Assembly (NCBI GenBank): GCA_031275175.1
Contig: JAISPD010000006.1
Coordinates: 1-64,000 of the forward strand
Length of the DNA: 64,000 nt
Reading direction: 5' to 3'
From: Mycoplasmataceae bacterium
Lineage (GTDB): Bacteria; Bacillota_I; Bacilli_A; Mycoplasmatales; Mycoplasmoidaceae
A model generated the notes under the pieces. It ran no database searches. It saw only the letters and a program-made list of their open reading frames with translations, and had not been told where the DNA came from. The position numbers and the translations under genes are program-made. Positions 18,365-34,313 of the stretch are shown here, piece by piece; positions within the stretch are counted from its first letter, which is position 1, and every line of letters begins with the position of its first letter.

Positions 18365-19153
18365 ATGGAAAATTGAAATCCTCTTTCATTAACGCCAGAA
18401 ATTGTTACGATAGTTTTAGTAACTATTATTATTTTTACCTTTTTTTTAATTTATTTTTTAAAACTTAAAAAAGTTCCAGTTAATCAAGCGCCGAAAGGTT
18501 TTGTATTAATTGTTCAAATATACATTCAATGAGTTCGTTTGTTAGTGATTGATATCATGGGTAAGCGTTCTGAAAAACTAACACCATTTTTTATATTTTT
18601 ATTATCGTATTTGTTATGTTGTAATCTCATTGGTATTTTAGGTTTTGATTATCCTACAGGTTCATTAACGGTAACTTTAAGTTTAGGTCTAGTGATGTTT
18701 ATTGGTACTTTTGTCATCGGTTTTCGTTATCAAAAATGATCATACCTAACAAGATTTTGTATTAATTACAAAAACAAGAAAACGGGTAAGCATTATCCAA
18801 TCATGGTTAATCCCCTTAATGTCATTGAAATAATTGCTCCACTTATTTCCATTTCGTTTCGTCTCTGAGGAAATATTTTTGCTGGTGGAATAATTATTAC
18901 CTTGTGATATTTTATGTTTGGTTGGTTAACAAGTTACATTCCTGTAATAGGTGTATTAAGTTTAATATCTGGCTTGTCAGCCCCACCAATTCATGGTTAT
19001 TTTGATATTTTTGTTGGTTGTGTGCAAGCCTTAGTATTTACGATGTTAACGATGGTGTATTGAAATTTAGCAAAAGAGCATGGCAATCATCGGGTTAATG
19101 ACGAAAATATTGTAGATGAAAAACAACTAAATAGTAATATTATTAATAAGTAA
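18365..19153 (+). CDS. atpB: ATP synthase Fo subunit a
   Basis: The 262-residue membrane protein forms the ion half-channels. The essential Arg is visible in the SISFRLWGNIFAGG motif, equivalent to LSLRLFGN of other bacteria. The conserved last helices (PPIHGYFDIFVGCVQALVF) follow. Ten Trp codons include many TGA, so the conceptual translation breaks repeatedly without recoding. It starts 5 nt after the AtpI-like stop. Confidence 0.93.
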
Positions 19154-19190
19154 TATCAATGTGATATGAAGATAGAATTAGGAGATTTGA

Positions 19191-19472
19191 ATGACAGATA
19201 TAATAAATGTGATAGCTCAAGTAGTTGGCGATACTAATATTACCAACCAATTAGGAGCATATATTGGTGCAGGTATAGCAGCAGTAGGAGGCATAGGAGC
19301 TGGTATTGGCCAAGGCTATGCAGCTGGGAAAGCATGTGAAGGAATTGCTCGTAATCCAGAAATGGAATCAAGGGTACGAACATTAATGATTGTAGGAGCA
19401 GCAATTGCAGAAACTTCAGCGATTTATTCTTTAATAGTGGCCTTATTATTAATTTTCGTTGTTTCTTCTTAA
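19191..19472 (+). CDS. atpE: ATP synthase Fo subunit c
   Basis: A 93-residue two-helix hairpin protein of the rotor ring. [24 protein letters not shown] (helix 1 and polar loop, written in two parts in families) leads to helix 2 with the ion-binding Glu74 in [11 protein letters not shown]. Gln41, Glu74, Thr75 and Tyr79 sit at the Na+-ligand positions known from Ilyobacter (Q32, E65, S66, Y70). GGAG lies 6 nt before the ATG, a better SD than neighbours have, as expected for a high-copy subunit. Confidence 0.95.
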   Translation: MTDIINVIAQVVGDTNITNQLGAYIGAGIAAVGGIGAGIGQGYAAGKACEGIARNPEMESRVRTLMIVGAAIAETSAIYSLIVALLLIFVVSS

Positions 19473-19502
19473 TTCATTTTTTAACTTGAGTCTATTTAAA
19501 AC

Positions 19503-20123
19503 ATGTCTAAACAGGGAACAAAGCTTTCTTTATTTTTAAGTGGTATAACCATATTTTTTATACCTATAATTTTTTTACTTACAGGTTGTAAACCGTTAGA
19601 TTCACAAGATATAGTCAATAAATTATTACCTAATCTTTGAGTTTTTTTGACTCATTTATTTGCTTGCAATTTTTTGTTTGTAATCATTATATGATTAGCT
19701 TGAAAACCAACCAAAGCTAGTTTAGCTAAACGACATGCTTACATTGCTAACGAAATTGCAGAAGCTGAAAAATCACGTCGTGAGGCATTCATTAAATTAA
19801 ATGAAGCAGAACAAACTCGTATTTTAGCCCATACACAAGCAAAAACGATAGTGGAAAATGCTACGACTCAAGCTTATTTACAAAAAGAAACAATTGAAAA
19901 TGAAAGCAAAACAAATGCAAGAAAAATTCTTGAAGATGCTCAAAGACAAGCTGTTCAATTGAAACAATCAATCAAATTAGAGAACGAAAAGCAGGTGTTG
20001 GATATTGCTTTTGATGCAGCTGAAGCATTATTACAACGAAATTTAGATAAAAAAGATAATGAAAAAATTGTCAAAGAATTTTTAAACAAACTTGCAAAAA
20101 ATAAAAAAGAGAATGGTAACTAA
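19503..20123 (+). CDS. atpF: ATP synthase Fo subunit b, lipoprotein-type
   Basis: A 206-residue stator subunit. The N-terminus has a lipoprotein signal (FFIPIIFLLTGCKP), then the membrane helix (FACNFLFVIIIWLAWKP) and a long charged coiled coil that reaches F1. The lipobox before the b helix is a known Mollicutes peculiarity. TGA Trp codons hide the first 116 residues; the ATG at 19503 is chosen because it precedes the signal peptide. Confidence 0.92.
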
Positions 20124-20125
20124 TA

Positions 20126-20680
20126 ATGGTTAGTAATGTTGATAATAATTATGCTGCCGTTTTATTTAACATTGCTAAGAATAAAAACGTTTTACAATCC
20201 TATTTTACTACCGCTGCTAAATTATTGAATGTTTTAGAAAATAACGAGGTACTTTACCAATTAATTACTAATGCTAGTATTGCTAAAAAGGAGCGTAAAA
20301 CTTTTATAAAAGAAGTTTTTGAAAAAGAACTAGATCAAACTTTCATTTATTTTTTATGAACTTTAATAGATTTTAATCGTGTCCGTGAGTTAATAAATGT
20401 TATTAAATTATTTTTAAAATTATGTCAACAATACTATGGTATTGTTCATGTTCAAGTAACGTCAGTTTACCCTTTGTCAGAAAATGAATTACTAACTTTG
20501 AAACAAGCTCTTAAATCGGGCATGGATTTGGATAATATTACTATCAATAACGAAGTGGATCCAACATTAATTGGTGGCATTAAATTAAAGACAAATGCAA
20601 TTTCAATTGATGGTACCATTCGTAACAAACTAAATAAGATGCGCGAAAATTCTTTTAAATTATCGCAACAAGGAGAATAA
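20126..20680 (+). CDS. atpH: ATP synthase F1 subunit delta
   Basis: A 184-residue protein linking subunit b to the alpha3beta3 head. [15 protein letters not shown] at the N-terminus and the C-terminal [25 protein letters not shown] are the family signatures. The start codon follows the atpF stop by 2 nt and its own stop precedes atpA by 2 nt. One TGA Trp is at residue 77. Confidence 0.92.
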
Positions 20681-20682
20681 AA

Positions 20683-22254
20683 ATGCCACTAAAAAATAAC
20701 GATCAATTTTCAACCACCATTAAAGCAAAAATTGAAAAATATGCACGATCTATTTCAGTGAATGAAGAAGGCAAAGTTATATCAATTGGTGACGGAATTG
20801 CTAATGTCACAGGATTAGATCATGTTATGTTAAATGAGTTAGTTCAATTTGAAAACGGTTCTTATGGCATGGCTTTAAATTTAGAAGCAGATTTTGTGGG
20901 TGTTGTACTATTAGGTAAATACACAGATATTGGTGAAAATAGTATAGTAAAAAGAACAAAGCGTGTTGTGTCTGTTCCAGTTGGAGATGCATTATTAGGG
21001 AGAATTATTGATCCGCTTGGTAATGCGATTGATGGTAAAGGAACAATTGCATCTGATAAATTTGTACAAATTGAAAAGATTGCTCCTGGGGTAATGGCAC
21101 GTCAAGCAGTTTCACAACCGTTAGAGACTGGTATTTTATCCATTGATTCCATGTTTCCAATTGGCAAAGGACAAAGAGAGTTAATTATTGGTGATCGTCA
21201 AACTGGTAAAACAACAATTGCAATTGATACAGTCATTAACCAAAAAGGTAAGAACGTTTATTGTGTCTATGTGGCAATTGGGCAAAAAAATTCATCTATC
21301 GCTCAATTAGTACGAACATTATCAGCAAAAGACGCTTTAGATTACACGGTTATCATTTCAGCTACCGCTAGCGATATTCCAGCATTGAAATATATCGCAC
21401 CATATACAGGCATTACAATAGCTGAAGAATGGATGCAAAAAGGTAAAGATGTATTGATTATTTATGATGATTTATCAAAGCATGCTGTAGCTTATCGAAC
21501 TTTATCTTTATTGTTACGTAGACCACCTGGTCGTGAAGCATATCCAGGAGATGTTTTTTATTTACATTCGCGTTTGTTAGAACGAGCTTGTAAATTAAAT
21601 GAAGCAAATGGTGGTGGTTCAATCACAGCATTACCAATAATTGAAACCCAAGCAGGGGACATTGCAGCTTATATTCCTACTAATGTAATTTCGATTACAG
21701 ATGGACAATTATTTATGATGACCTCATTATTTAATGCTGGTCAAAGACCAGCAATTGATGCAGGGTTATCGGTTTCGCGTGTTGGTAGTGCAGCCCAAAT
21801 CAAATGTATTAAGCAAATGTCTGGTTCATTAAAACTTGAATTAGCACAATATCGTGAGTTAGATGCTTTCAGTCAATTCGGTAGTGATTTGGATAATGAA
21901 ACTAAAAAAATTCTTGAGCACGGTAAACGTGTAATGTTGATGGTAAAACAACAACAGAATCAACCTCTATCTCAAATTGACGAAGCCATTATGTTATTAG
22001 TCATTAATCAACGTTTGATTAAATGAATTCCTTTAGATAATTTTGATGATTTTAAAATGCACTTAGTTGTGCATTTTCACGAATCAAGGTTATATCAAGA
22101 ATTAGCTACTAAATTAACTTTTGATCAACCATTGATCAATAAATTCGTTAATGAAATTAAAGTTTTTATCAAGAATTATGTTTTAGGAATCGAAAATTAC
22201 GATTTAAAACAATATGGTTCATTAAGTGAATTAGATTTATCAGATAATAAGTAA
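20683..22254 (+). CDS. atpA: ATP synthase F1 subunit alpha
   Basis: A 523-residue regulatory nucleotide-binding subunit. The P-loop [14 protein letters not shown] lies near residue 170, the signature [17 protein letters not shown] near 360. Reading must continue through a TGA Trp at 22024-22026 to add the last 76 residues, which brings it to normal length. An SD (AAGGAG) overlaps the atpH end. Confidence 0.96.
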
Positions 22255-22259
22255 GCAAT

Positions 22260-24565
<2,306 letters not shown>

Positions 24566-24570
24566 ACATT

Positions 24571-24984
24571 ATGCCTAAATTTTTTAAACTAAAAGTTAAT
24601 ACCCCAGCTGGGACTTTCTTTGAAGATGACGTCTTGCAGGTAGAATTAAAAACGCCAAACGGAATAATCGGTTTTTTAGCCGACCATCAACCATCAATTG
24701 GTTCAATTTTGCCGTCACTTTGTTATATTCGTGATGTCAATGGTAATCGAGTACAAGCGTTAGTTAATAAAGGTATCTACAAAATGGATGGTCAGCAAAT
24801 TAATATCATCACTGACTTTTTTTATCTCACTGATCAAATTAATCCATCAATTTTAGAAATTCGTAAGCAACAGATTGAACAAGTTGTTAGTAACAAAAAT
24901 ACTATTAACACTAAAGCATACGAAAATATCCAAAGAAAATTATTGGTTGAGTTAGAACAATTATCTAAACTAAGTAAAAAATAA
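24571..24984 (+). CDS. atpC: ATP synthase F1 subunit epsilon
   Basis: The 137-residue last gene of the operon. The N-terminal beta sandwich (KLKVNTPAGTFFEDDVLQVEL, NGIIGFLADHQPSIGSI) and C-terminal helical pair are present. Its stop is only 9 nt from the stop of the convergent GH92 gene, and no clear terminator separates them, so the 3' ends probably overlap. Confidence 0.92.
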   Translation: MPKFFKLKVNTPAGTFFEDDVLQVELKTPNGIIGFLADHQPSIGSILPSLCYIRDVNGNRVQALVNKGIYKMDGQQINIITDFFYLTDQINPSILEIRKQQIEQVVSNKNTINTKAYENIQRKLLVELEQLSKLSKK

Positions 24985-24993
24985 TTAAAGTAT

Positions 24994-27900
24994 TTAACAA
25001 ATTAATTGAATTTCTGACAAATTGTAATTGACATCGTCAGTATAAAGTGTGATTCAATAATTTTTATAATTTTGATTGCTAAAAAAACTGTATTGCTTGG
25101 TTTCATAACTCTTAGCAAAGTCTTGATTATTAATTACTAATATTGGAAGATTTTTATCTTCAGTATTTGATGCATATAATTCGATTTTATTAAAGTAAAT
25201 CGGTTGAGAACTATTAGTTAAAGAGAAAGAATTAATAATTTTTTCTTGTAATAAAATGCTGTATGTACATTTTAGTTCTGTAGTTTGTGCTGTAAATGCA
25301 GCGGATGTTAATGTATTTTGATCAATTAATTTAGCTAAATTTGTTACTGCTGCACTAGAACTTCAAGTTCCATTTGTAGCAACATCTGTTTGTTCAATTG
25401 GAATAGTAGGTGTAATAGTTTTATTGGCTCAGGAGGTAGGATTATCAGCCATTGTAAAATCAATTGTATGATTATTGTTTAATAAGTTCAAAGACGAAAT
25501 GTAAGCATCATTGTATTGATTGCCATCAACTTTAACCGATTGAATATATTTATTGTTTTTATTATTGTTAATGGCAACAATGTTTAAATGGTTACCATTA
25601 TCTCGTTTAATTTGTACATTTTTAAAAAGCGGCGAAGTGATAACATATTCTTGACTACCTAGAGCCAATGGATAAAGCCCAAGCGAAGATAAAATGTATC
25701 ATGCTGACATTTCGCCATTATCTTCATCGCCTAGGTACCCTTGACCAATATCATTACCAATAAATAATCTTTCAATAATTTCACGTGTTAATGCTTGAGT
25801 TTTACTTGGTAATCCTGCTGCAGCATACATGTAAGGAATGTGGTGTGATGGTTGATTATTCATACCTAATTGTCCCATACGTACATCTCGTGCTTCCATG
25901 GCATATAAAAAATCATTACCTCAACGTCCATAATTTCCTAATTTTAAGCCTGTTTCCGGAGTGTTAAAAAATGTATCTAACTTGTTAATAAAGTTTTCTT
26001 GTCCACCATACAATCCTATTAAGCCGTTAACATCAAATGGGACACTAAACGCATAATTTCATCCATCTTCTTCTACGAATTCACTGCCCCATGATTCTGG
26101 ATCAAAAGCTGCTGCTCATGGATTCTCAGGATCTTGTCATTGGCCAGCTCATGTACCATTAGTAAATTTACCTCTAAAAAATCCTTGTTCTTTACTCTGA
26201 CCTTCTGGTACCCAAAATAATTTTGAATAGTTTTGCGATCTGCCTAATAAATAATTTCCAGTATCAATAATTTGTTGTTTACTTTGCCCAGTGGCAACAT
26301 TTGCATAAGCTTCAGTTAGTTTAGGATCATTACCTAATTTTACGGCTAATTTACCCAAAGCGTAGTCATTAATATATCCTTGTAAACTTCAATCAGCACT
26401 ACTATCAGTTTTTTGATCACTGGGATCGCTTCCGTATTCTACAGGAGTGTACCCTAAATATAATGACTGATTAAAACCTTTCCTACCGACATATTTGTTT
26501 GGTGGCATTTGCATCGCATTAGCCATCCCTGCATTATAAATATTTACTGCAGTTGTAATATTAGATATTACATTATTCGTATACGCATCAGCAAAAGCTG
26601 CATCAGACGAAGTCCCTGTCATAGAATCATTGTGGCCCGGTGAAGATCATCGAGAGATTCATCCAGAATCACGGTATTCTAATAAAAATCCTCCAATTAA
26701 ATCATTAACAAAATTAGGGTACAGTAATTGATATAAAGGCCATACCGTGCGATAAGTATCTCAAAATCCATTATTTACATAGCTTTTGCCATCACGTATT
26801 TGAGCATTAGTATAGTCATCATTGATATCACCTTGAACTGGTAGAACTGGTGATGCATATTGATAAATTGGATTTGATTTTGTACCTGTATTTTCAAAAT
26901 GAGAATTAGGATATAAATTTAAACGATATAAATTAGAATACATCGTTACTAAATTTACTTGACTGACATTACTACGACTTAAATCAATGGCTTGCAATTT
27001 ATTTTGTCAAGTATTGCCCGCATATGTAACTAATGAATCAAAATTTAAATTATTATTAATTTCCATTTGCAAATTACGTTTAGCTTGCTCTTGGCTAATA
27101 AAAGAAGTGGCAAATTTAAATTCAATTGTTTTTGATTGACTTAAATCAAATGTTAAATTTTGTTTATTTGGTTCATTAGTATTATGGATGGTGTAATTAG
27201 CATTGGATAATTCACCATAAATATACATTATTGTAGTTCCTTCGTTTGCACCTTGCATGTTTCATACTCAACCACTAACGACATTATTGTTAAATTTAAA
27301 TTTTTCAATCGGATCTTGATTAGTTTGATTATTACGAACAGAATCAAAAATTAATGCGCCAAAATTTTGTTGTTCGGGAAAAGTAAAACGAAAAATTGCA
27401 CTATGATCATGTGGGGCTAGTTCTACTTTTAATTTATTATTAAAAGTGACGCCATAATAGTTAGGCTTAGCAATTTCATTTTCATGACTAAATTCTATTG
27501 CTCTCTGGTTTGGGATTGAATTGGCTGAATAATCCATTTGATCAGCCAATTGAGGCATAATTGTAAATCGATCGTAATCAGAAATCCAAGGACTAGGCAT
27601 GTGTGAGACGCCAAAACCATTAATTGTGGGGAGATTATTAGAATCATTATGTTGTTTATAAGAATAACTTCAATCTGCGGTTTCTGAATTAGTAAATGGA
27701 GTATAAAAATTAAACCCATTAGGTAAACTTGTTATTGGTATTGTACATCCGCGCGAAAAATTAGCGCTAGAATCTGTACCTCTTGTTGTATCGACATAAT
27801 CAGCTAACGATTGAGTATTGATTTTTTTTGCATCAGCTATTTTTATATCATCAATTCAACCTTTGATTTCTTCATTTTCTTTAGGCGTATTAAATTCATA

Positions 27901-28575
27901 ATAAAGTTGAATACCATGTATATGCTTACCAGCTAATGCACCTAGGGGAACATGCTTAGCATTTCATTGGTCATTCATTAAAATTTTCGATTGTCCTTGA
28001 TTGATTGGTGTGTATTGAAAACCGTTTTCATCATTTAATTTCAATGAAGAAAGTGTAATTAAATTTTTAGTATCGGCACTATCATTAATTAGTAAATCAA
28101 CAATAATATTTTCTGCAGGATAATTAATGTCTAGTAATGCGGGTTTTTGATTATTGCCCATATTAGGGAATAATTTATAAGATAGCTCGGTATTTTTACC
28201 AATTGTAATGTTTAAATTATCATAAATATTTGCTATAAATTTCGTATGTTGATTGGCATTTTTAGACAGACAAGCATATTCAAACGCTCTAAAACCAGTA
28301 AAACCAAATCCTGTATCATCTGTTTTTTTAGCTAAATTGTAACCATGGATTGGACCTGTGTCAACAGTGGTAGTTAAATTTTCAACATTCTCAGCTGCAG
28401 TTATGTCATTTATTAATGGATTATGGTCGCTATTTTCTTCAAACGAACTATAAAAAGGATTAATGGTATTTGTCGTGCGACTGCAATTGGTTAAAATTAT
28501 CAGTGGAATACCGACGACAATCACACTTGTTCCGCTTACTTTTTTTAATATCCTTCTTAATTTAAAATATTTCAT
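24994..28575 (-). CDS. GH92 mannosidase-like lipoprotein 1
   Basis: A 1193-residue secreted protein. The lipoprotein signal (IPLIILTNCS) anchors it outside the membrane. An N-terminal jelly-roll region (about 40-200) precedes the GH92 catalytic part, with VDTTRGTDSSANFSRGC, GFGVSHMPSPW and GYLGDEDNGEMSAWYILSS (about residue 950), the acidic GH92 signature. A C-terminal discoidin-like carbohydrate-binding domain follows (ending NYNLSEIQLIC). GH92 enzymes are Ca2+-dependent exo-alpha-mannosidases, so mannose-glycan trimming is likely. Trp codons are almost all TGA. It follows gene 2 by 7 nt without its own promoter. Confidence 0.85.
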
Positions 28576-28582
28576 ATAGGGT

Positions 28583-31500
28583 TTACTTGTTACTAAAATT
28601 TAGTAGCGATATTTCGGCTAAATTGATTGATTGTGTACCGACAATATCAATTTTGTAATACTTATATATTATGTCTAGATTAATGGCAAATATTTTAGAT
28701 TGTTGAGCATATTGGAAATTTTGATCATTCCATTGTGCTAATTCATTTCATTCTTGTGTTTCTTCATCTCTGCCTGCAACAATTATTTTGGTGAATAATT
28801 GGTTATCTACTCCAGAAGTTAAGATAAATTGGTTAACATGTTCATTGGACATATTACTACGATCACAGATTAATGAAACATTATTTGCATCAAATGAAAC
28901 ATTACTATTAGCATCTTTATCAAACAAATTATCCAATGATATCCCAGAAGGCGAACTAGTTCAATCTGAGGTGACTCCAGTTACATCATTAATGGGGGTT
29001 GGTGTTGCTCCAGATATAGTTTTAGTAGCTCATGATGTATTGGCATCATTAGTTAGATCGAAATTAATTGTGTGGTTACCTTCTAGAATTGTTGATTGGT
29101 TTAAATAAGCATCATTAATTGGTGTATTATCTACGTTTGCATTTTTAATAAAAATATTTTGTCGTGAACTATTTTCGCTATTTATATAAATTACATTACC
29201 ATTATCACGATTAATACTAATACGATCAAATAGCGGTGACGTTAAAACATATTGGCCACTACCATGGGCTAAAACATATAAACCAAGCGAAGATAAAATG
29301 TATCATGCTGACATTTCACCATTATCTTCATCACCACAATACCCTTGACCAATATCTGCACCAACATATAAACGATTTAATGTTTCATGAGTGATAGATT
29401 CTGTTTTTGCAGGCCTTCCAGCCATTGCATACATGTAAGGAATGTGGTGTGATGGTTGGTTGCTGAAACTGAATTGACCTCAGCGTGTATCTCTAGCTTC
29501 AAACATTTCTAAACTAGCAGCTCCTCGATTGCCATAATGCTTACCATCTTCGGTAGTAATAAAATATTCATCGAGCTTATTAATAAAAGCATTTTGCCCG
29601 CCATAAATATCAATCAATCCTTGAACATCATATGGAACACTAAAGGCATAATTTCAACCACTAGCTTCAGTATTTTCATAATATCAATTTAAAGGATTGT
29701 AAAAATTTGGTGCAGGTTCTGTTTGATGCGCTCAGTCGCCATCATTTTTTTTACCACGAAAAAAACCAATTTCCTCATCAAAATTTAAAACATATCCCAT
29801 GGCATCATGATAAAAATAATCTGCTATAGATTTAATTTGTTCTCGAGTTTGATTGGTTTTTGATCAAATGAGACTATCTGATATAGTTGTATCGCTTGCC
29901 AATTTATTGGCTAATTGACTAATCGCATAGTTGTTAATATGATTTTCTACAGTTCATGCTAAAGTTTCTTCACTATCATCTTCTGGCGCTGGTGTATAAC
30001 CTAAATATAATGATTGATTTAAATATTTACGACCATAAGCTGAATTATTAGAAACAACAGTTGCATTTTTGATTACAGCATTATATATATCCAAAATAGT
30101 GTTAGGATCTTTAATTACACCACTTGTATAAGCATCAGCAAAAGCTGCATCAGAAGATGTTCCGTTCATCATATTTGCATATCCTGGAGCAGATCAACGA
30201 GCAATTCACCCTCCTTCTTGATATTGTAATAGAAACCCTTCAATTAATTCTTTGGTTAAATTAGGGTACAGTAATTGATATAAAGGCCATACCGTACGAT
30301 AAGTATCTCAAAATCCATTAGTAACGTACATTTTACCAGGTTTAATTTGTGCGTTTGTTTCTTCATCTGTAATTTGTCCTACTAATGGTAAAACTGGTGA
30401 AGCGTGATAATATACAGGCTGATTAGTGGTACCAATATTTTCAAAATATTTATTTGGATAGATATTTAAACGATACAAACTTTCATACAAATTTTGCTTC
30501 TCCGTTTGTGTAGCATTTGATTTACTAATGTCAATTGCTGATAGTCGTTGTTCTCATAATTTAGTAGTTGCTTGCTGTAAATTTTCAAAATTATAATTTT
30601 GATTAATAATCTCTTGATGTAAGTTATTTTTTGCTTGATCCACGCTTATGTAAGACGTTGCAAACTTCATTTCTAGCATTTTATTATTTGCTAAATCAAA
30701 ATTCAAATTATTTCTTTGTGAATCATCTGAGCACTCATGAATTTGGTAGTTATCATTTGAAAATGACCCATAAATAAACATTCGTGAACCACCATTTTTA
30801 CGCTCACTATTTTCTAATACACCATAGTCTAGATATCCAGCAAATTCATTTTTAGCCATTAAATTATTATTAGGTTGGCTACCAAATCAATATTTATCTG
30901 CATATTGTCCATTATTTTTCCCAGAATCAAATACTAAAGATCCAAAATTAGTATCGTTTGGGAAAGTAAAACGAAAAATTGCACTGTGATCACCAGGAGA
31001 TATTTCACATTTAATTTTATTATCCAATAAAACTGAATAATAATTTGGTCGAGCAATTTCGTTTTCATGCTTAAATTCAATTCCACGATTGGCAACATTA
31101 CCAATTTGGCTATCGGCTATGCTGTTAACAATTCCTGGCATAACTGCAAAAGAGTTGCGGTCACCCATCCATGGACTCGGCTCATGTGAAAAACCAATTC
31201 CTGTAAACAATGGTAGATTATTTAATTCACTATTATCACTAGCATAGGTGTAAATTCAATTGTAGTCTCCACTAGTTGTGAATGGTGTATATAAATTAAA
31301 ACCATTAGGGATAGTTGCATAAGGGACACACAATCCACGAGAGAATTGTTTTCCATCTTGATTTCAAGTATTATAAGTATTAGTACCTCTGCGAGTGTCA
31401 ACATAATTCAATATTGATGATTTATCAATTATTGAAGCATCAGCTATGGACAAATCATCAATGTATCCTGAAATAGGAAGCTCTGCTGATGTTGATGTAT

Positions 31501-32179
31501 GGAAAGTTAAAAGAATTTTTTTAATTCATTTGCCTGATAAAAAACTCATATTTACATGTTTACTATTTCATTGATTGCAATATAACGTTTTTGATAAACC
31601 TTGATTATATGCATCCATATGGATCCCATCTTGATCAATTGCTCGCGAATCAAGCGATAACCTTCGCGGATCTCTATCATTTTCTTTATTGGTATAGATC
31701 AGATCTATCGCTATGTATGAAGATAAATAACGTTGGTTAACATTAGGTAAATTTTCGTCGCCCAAAGTTGGAAATATTTTGTAGGATAGTTCTGTATTTT
31801 TACCAACTTTTATGTGAAGATTATCATAAATTAAATTTTCAAAAAAAATCTCTTGGTCAGGATTAGCTTGCGCTTCATAATAAAAAGTTTTGAGTCCATT
31901 AAATCCATATCCCCGCAAATCATTAGTATGAGCATTCAAATTGTAACCACTAATTGGTCCGCTACTAGTGGTAGTGGAAAGGTTAGATATACCACTAGTT
32001 GGACTATATTTTTGATTATCTTCAGCTTTGGGATCGTTTTGTTCAAATGAAGACCAAAACGGATTAACAGTTTTATCTGGTAATTTACTACAAGCAGTTG
32101 TACTAATTAAAACAGCAGATAAAAAAGATAAAGAGGTTAGTAATGATAATCTTCTTTTAAAAATATTTTTTTTAAACAC
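28583..32179 (-). CDS. GH92 mannosidase-like lipoprotein 2
   Basis: A 1198-residue paralogue of the adjacent downstream gene, same domain order. It has a lipobox (LISTTACS), jelly roll, GH92 core with GDEDNGEMSAWY (about residue 956) and discoidin-like end. The sequences have diverged strongly outside the catalytic motifs, so specificities probably differ. The start is a GTG 6-7 nt after TATAAT (minus strand, 32186-32191), giving a leaderless GTG mRNA. The pair is transcribed together. Both would release mannose in the host environment; no mannose transporter is in this window. Confidence 0.85.
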
Positions 32180-32236
32180 TAAAAAATTATAGTGAAATAA
32201 ACTATTGATTTTAACATCATTTAATTAGTCAATTAA

Positions 32237-34312
32237 TTATTTGTTTTTTTGTTTAGCAGTAACTATTTCTTCAACCACTGATTTTGGTGCTTGAGCGTAA
32301 TGACTAAATTGCATTACATAATTACCACGACCTTGTGTAAATGAACGCAAATCTGTTGCGTAACCAAACATGTTTTTTAAAGGAACCTTAGCTTTAATAA
32401 TTTGAGCATTTGCACGTTGTTCAGTACCTTCAATACTGCCACGACGACTAGAGATGTCTCCCATTGTATCACCAAAATATTGATCAGGAACAGTTACATC
32501 AACTGCCATGATTGGTTCTAATAAAACTAGCCCACATTTTTTAGCGGCATCTTTTAAAGACAATGAAGCCGCAATTTTATATGCCATTTCTGAAGAGTCA
32601 ACATCATGGTAACTACCATCATATACACTTGCTTTAATATCAATCATGGGATATCCAGCTAATGGTCCAGTTTTCATGGCTTCTTGCAAACCTTGGTCAA
32701 TTGGTTTAATATATTCACGTGGAATTTTACCACCGACAATATCATTAACAAATTCATAACCATTGTCTGGATTAGGTTCAAAATGAATCATACAGTGGCC
32801 ATATTGTCCGCGACCACCAGATTGTTTAATATATTTACCTTCAGCGTCACCAGGGATGGTAAAAGTTTCACGGAAAGAAACTTGTGGGGCTCCCACGTTT
32901 ACTTGTACATTGAATTCACGACGCATACGATCTACGATAATGTCAAGGTGCAATTCACCCATACCTGAAATAATAGTTTGACCTGTTTCTTCATCAGTAT
33001 GGGTTTTAAATGTCGGGTCTTCTTCAGCTAATTTACTTAAAGCCACACCCATTTTTTCTTGGTCAGCTTTAGTTTTTGGTTCAACTGCCAATGAAATTAC
33101 AGGTTCAGCAAATTTCATTGCTTCTAATTTTACATCATAACCTTCGGTGGCTAAAGTGTCACCAGTTGTTGTTGATTTTAAACCGACGACAGCACAAATA
33201 TCCCCAGCACGAATTTCTTCAATTTCAGTTCGATTATTTGCATGCATTTTTACTAGACGAGAAATACGTTCTTTGATATTTTTGTTAGTGTTCATTAAGT
33301 ATGAACCAGCCTTTAATACACCTGAATAAACCCTTATAAAAGTTAAACGACCAATAAAAGGATCAGTTGCTACTTTAAATGCTAACGCACACAATTTTTC
33401 ATCATCACTCGGTTTAATATCAATGACTTTCTCATCATCTATAAAACCTTTGACAGAAGGTACATCAATTGGTGATGGTAAATAGTCCACAACGCAATCT
33501 AACATTGCTTTTACACCTTTATTTTTAAAAGATGAACCGCAAATTACAGGAAAAAATTTACCAGTTAATACTCCACGACGAATACATAATTTAATTTCAT
33601 CAATGGTAAGTAATTCAGCATTTAAAAATTTTTCCATTGCCTTATCGTCAAAATTAACAATTTCTTCAAGCATGATGTTACGAAAATGTTCAGCTTTAGT
33701 TTTTAAATCTGCAGGAATTTCTTCAATTTTAAAATTTTCCTCTTTTTCACCATCATACATCATGGCTTTCATAGTGACTAAATCTATAATGCCATTAAAA
33801 TCATTTTCTGCACCAATCGGATATTGAATGGCAACACCATTAGCACCCAATCTTTCTTTTAATGATTTAACAGACATTTCAAAATCTGCCCCTACTTTGT
33901 CCATCTTATTAGCATAGACTATTCTAGGTACGTTGTAATTGTCTGCTAAACGTCAATTTGTTTCAGTTTGTGGTTCTACACCATTTTGAACATCTAGTAC
34001 CACTACTGCACCATCTAATACTCTTAAACTACGGTTTACTTCTACTGTAAAGTCAACATGTCCGGGGGTATCAATTAAATTTAATTCATAACCTTTTCAT
34101 GTTGCATATGTGGCAGCTGATGTAATAGTAATACCACGTTCTTTTTCTTGTTCCATTCAATCCATTGTGGCAGCGCCATCATGGACTTCACCAATTTTAT
34201 GTGATTTGCCAGTGTGGAATAAAACACGTTCAGAAGTGGTGGTTTTACCCGCATCAATGTGGGCAATGATCCCAAAATTTCGGTACTTTTCCATGGAAAA
34301 TTCGCGTGCCAT
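32237..34312 (-). CDS. fusA: Elongation factor G
   Basis: The 691-residue translocase GTPase. G1 [16 protein letters not shown]3 DTPGHVDF and G4 NKMD are present in the N-terminus, which is split by TGA Trp codons. Domains II-V are continuous and end with [12 protein letters not shown]. The ATG at 34312 lies 1 nt after the stop of the small membrane-protein gene. Last gene of the str operon here; tuf is not adjacent. Confidence 0.96.
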
Positions 34313-34313
34313 A

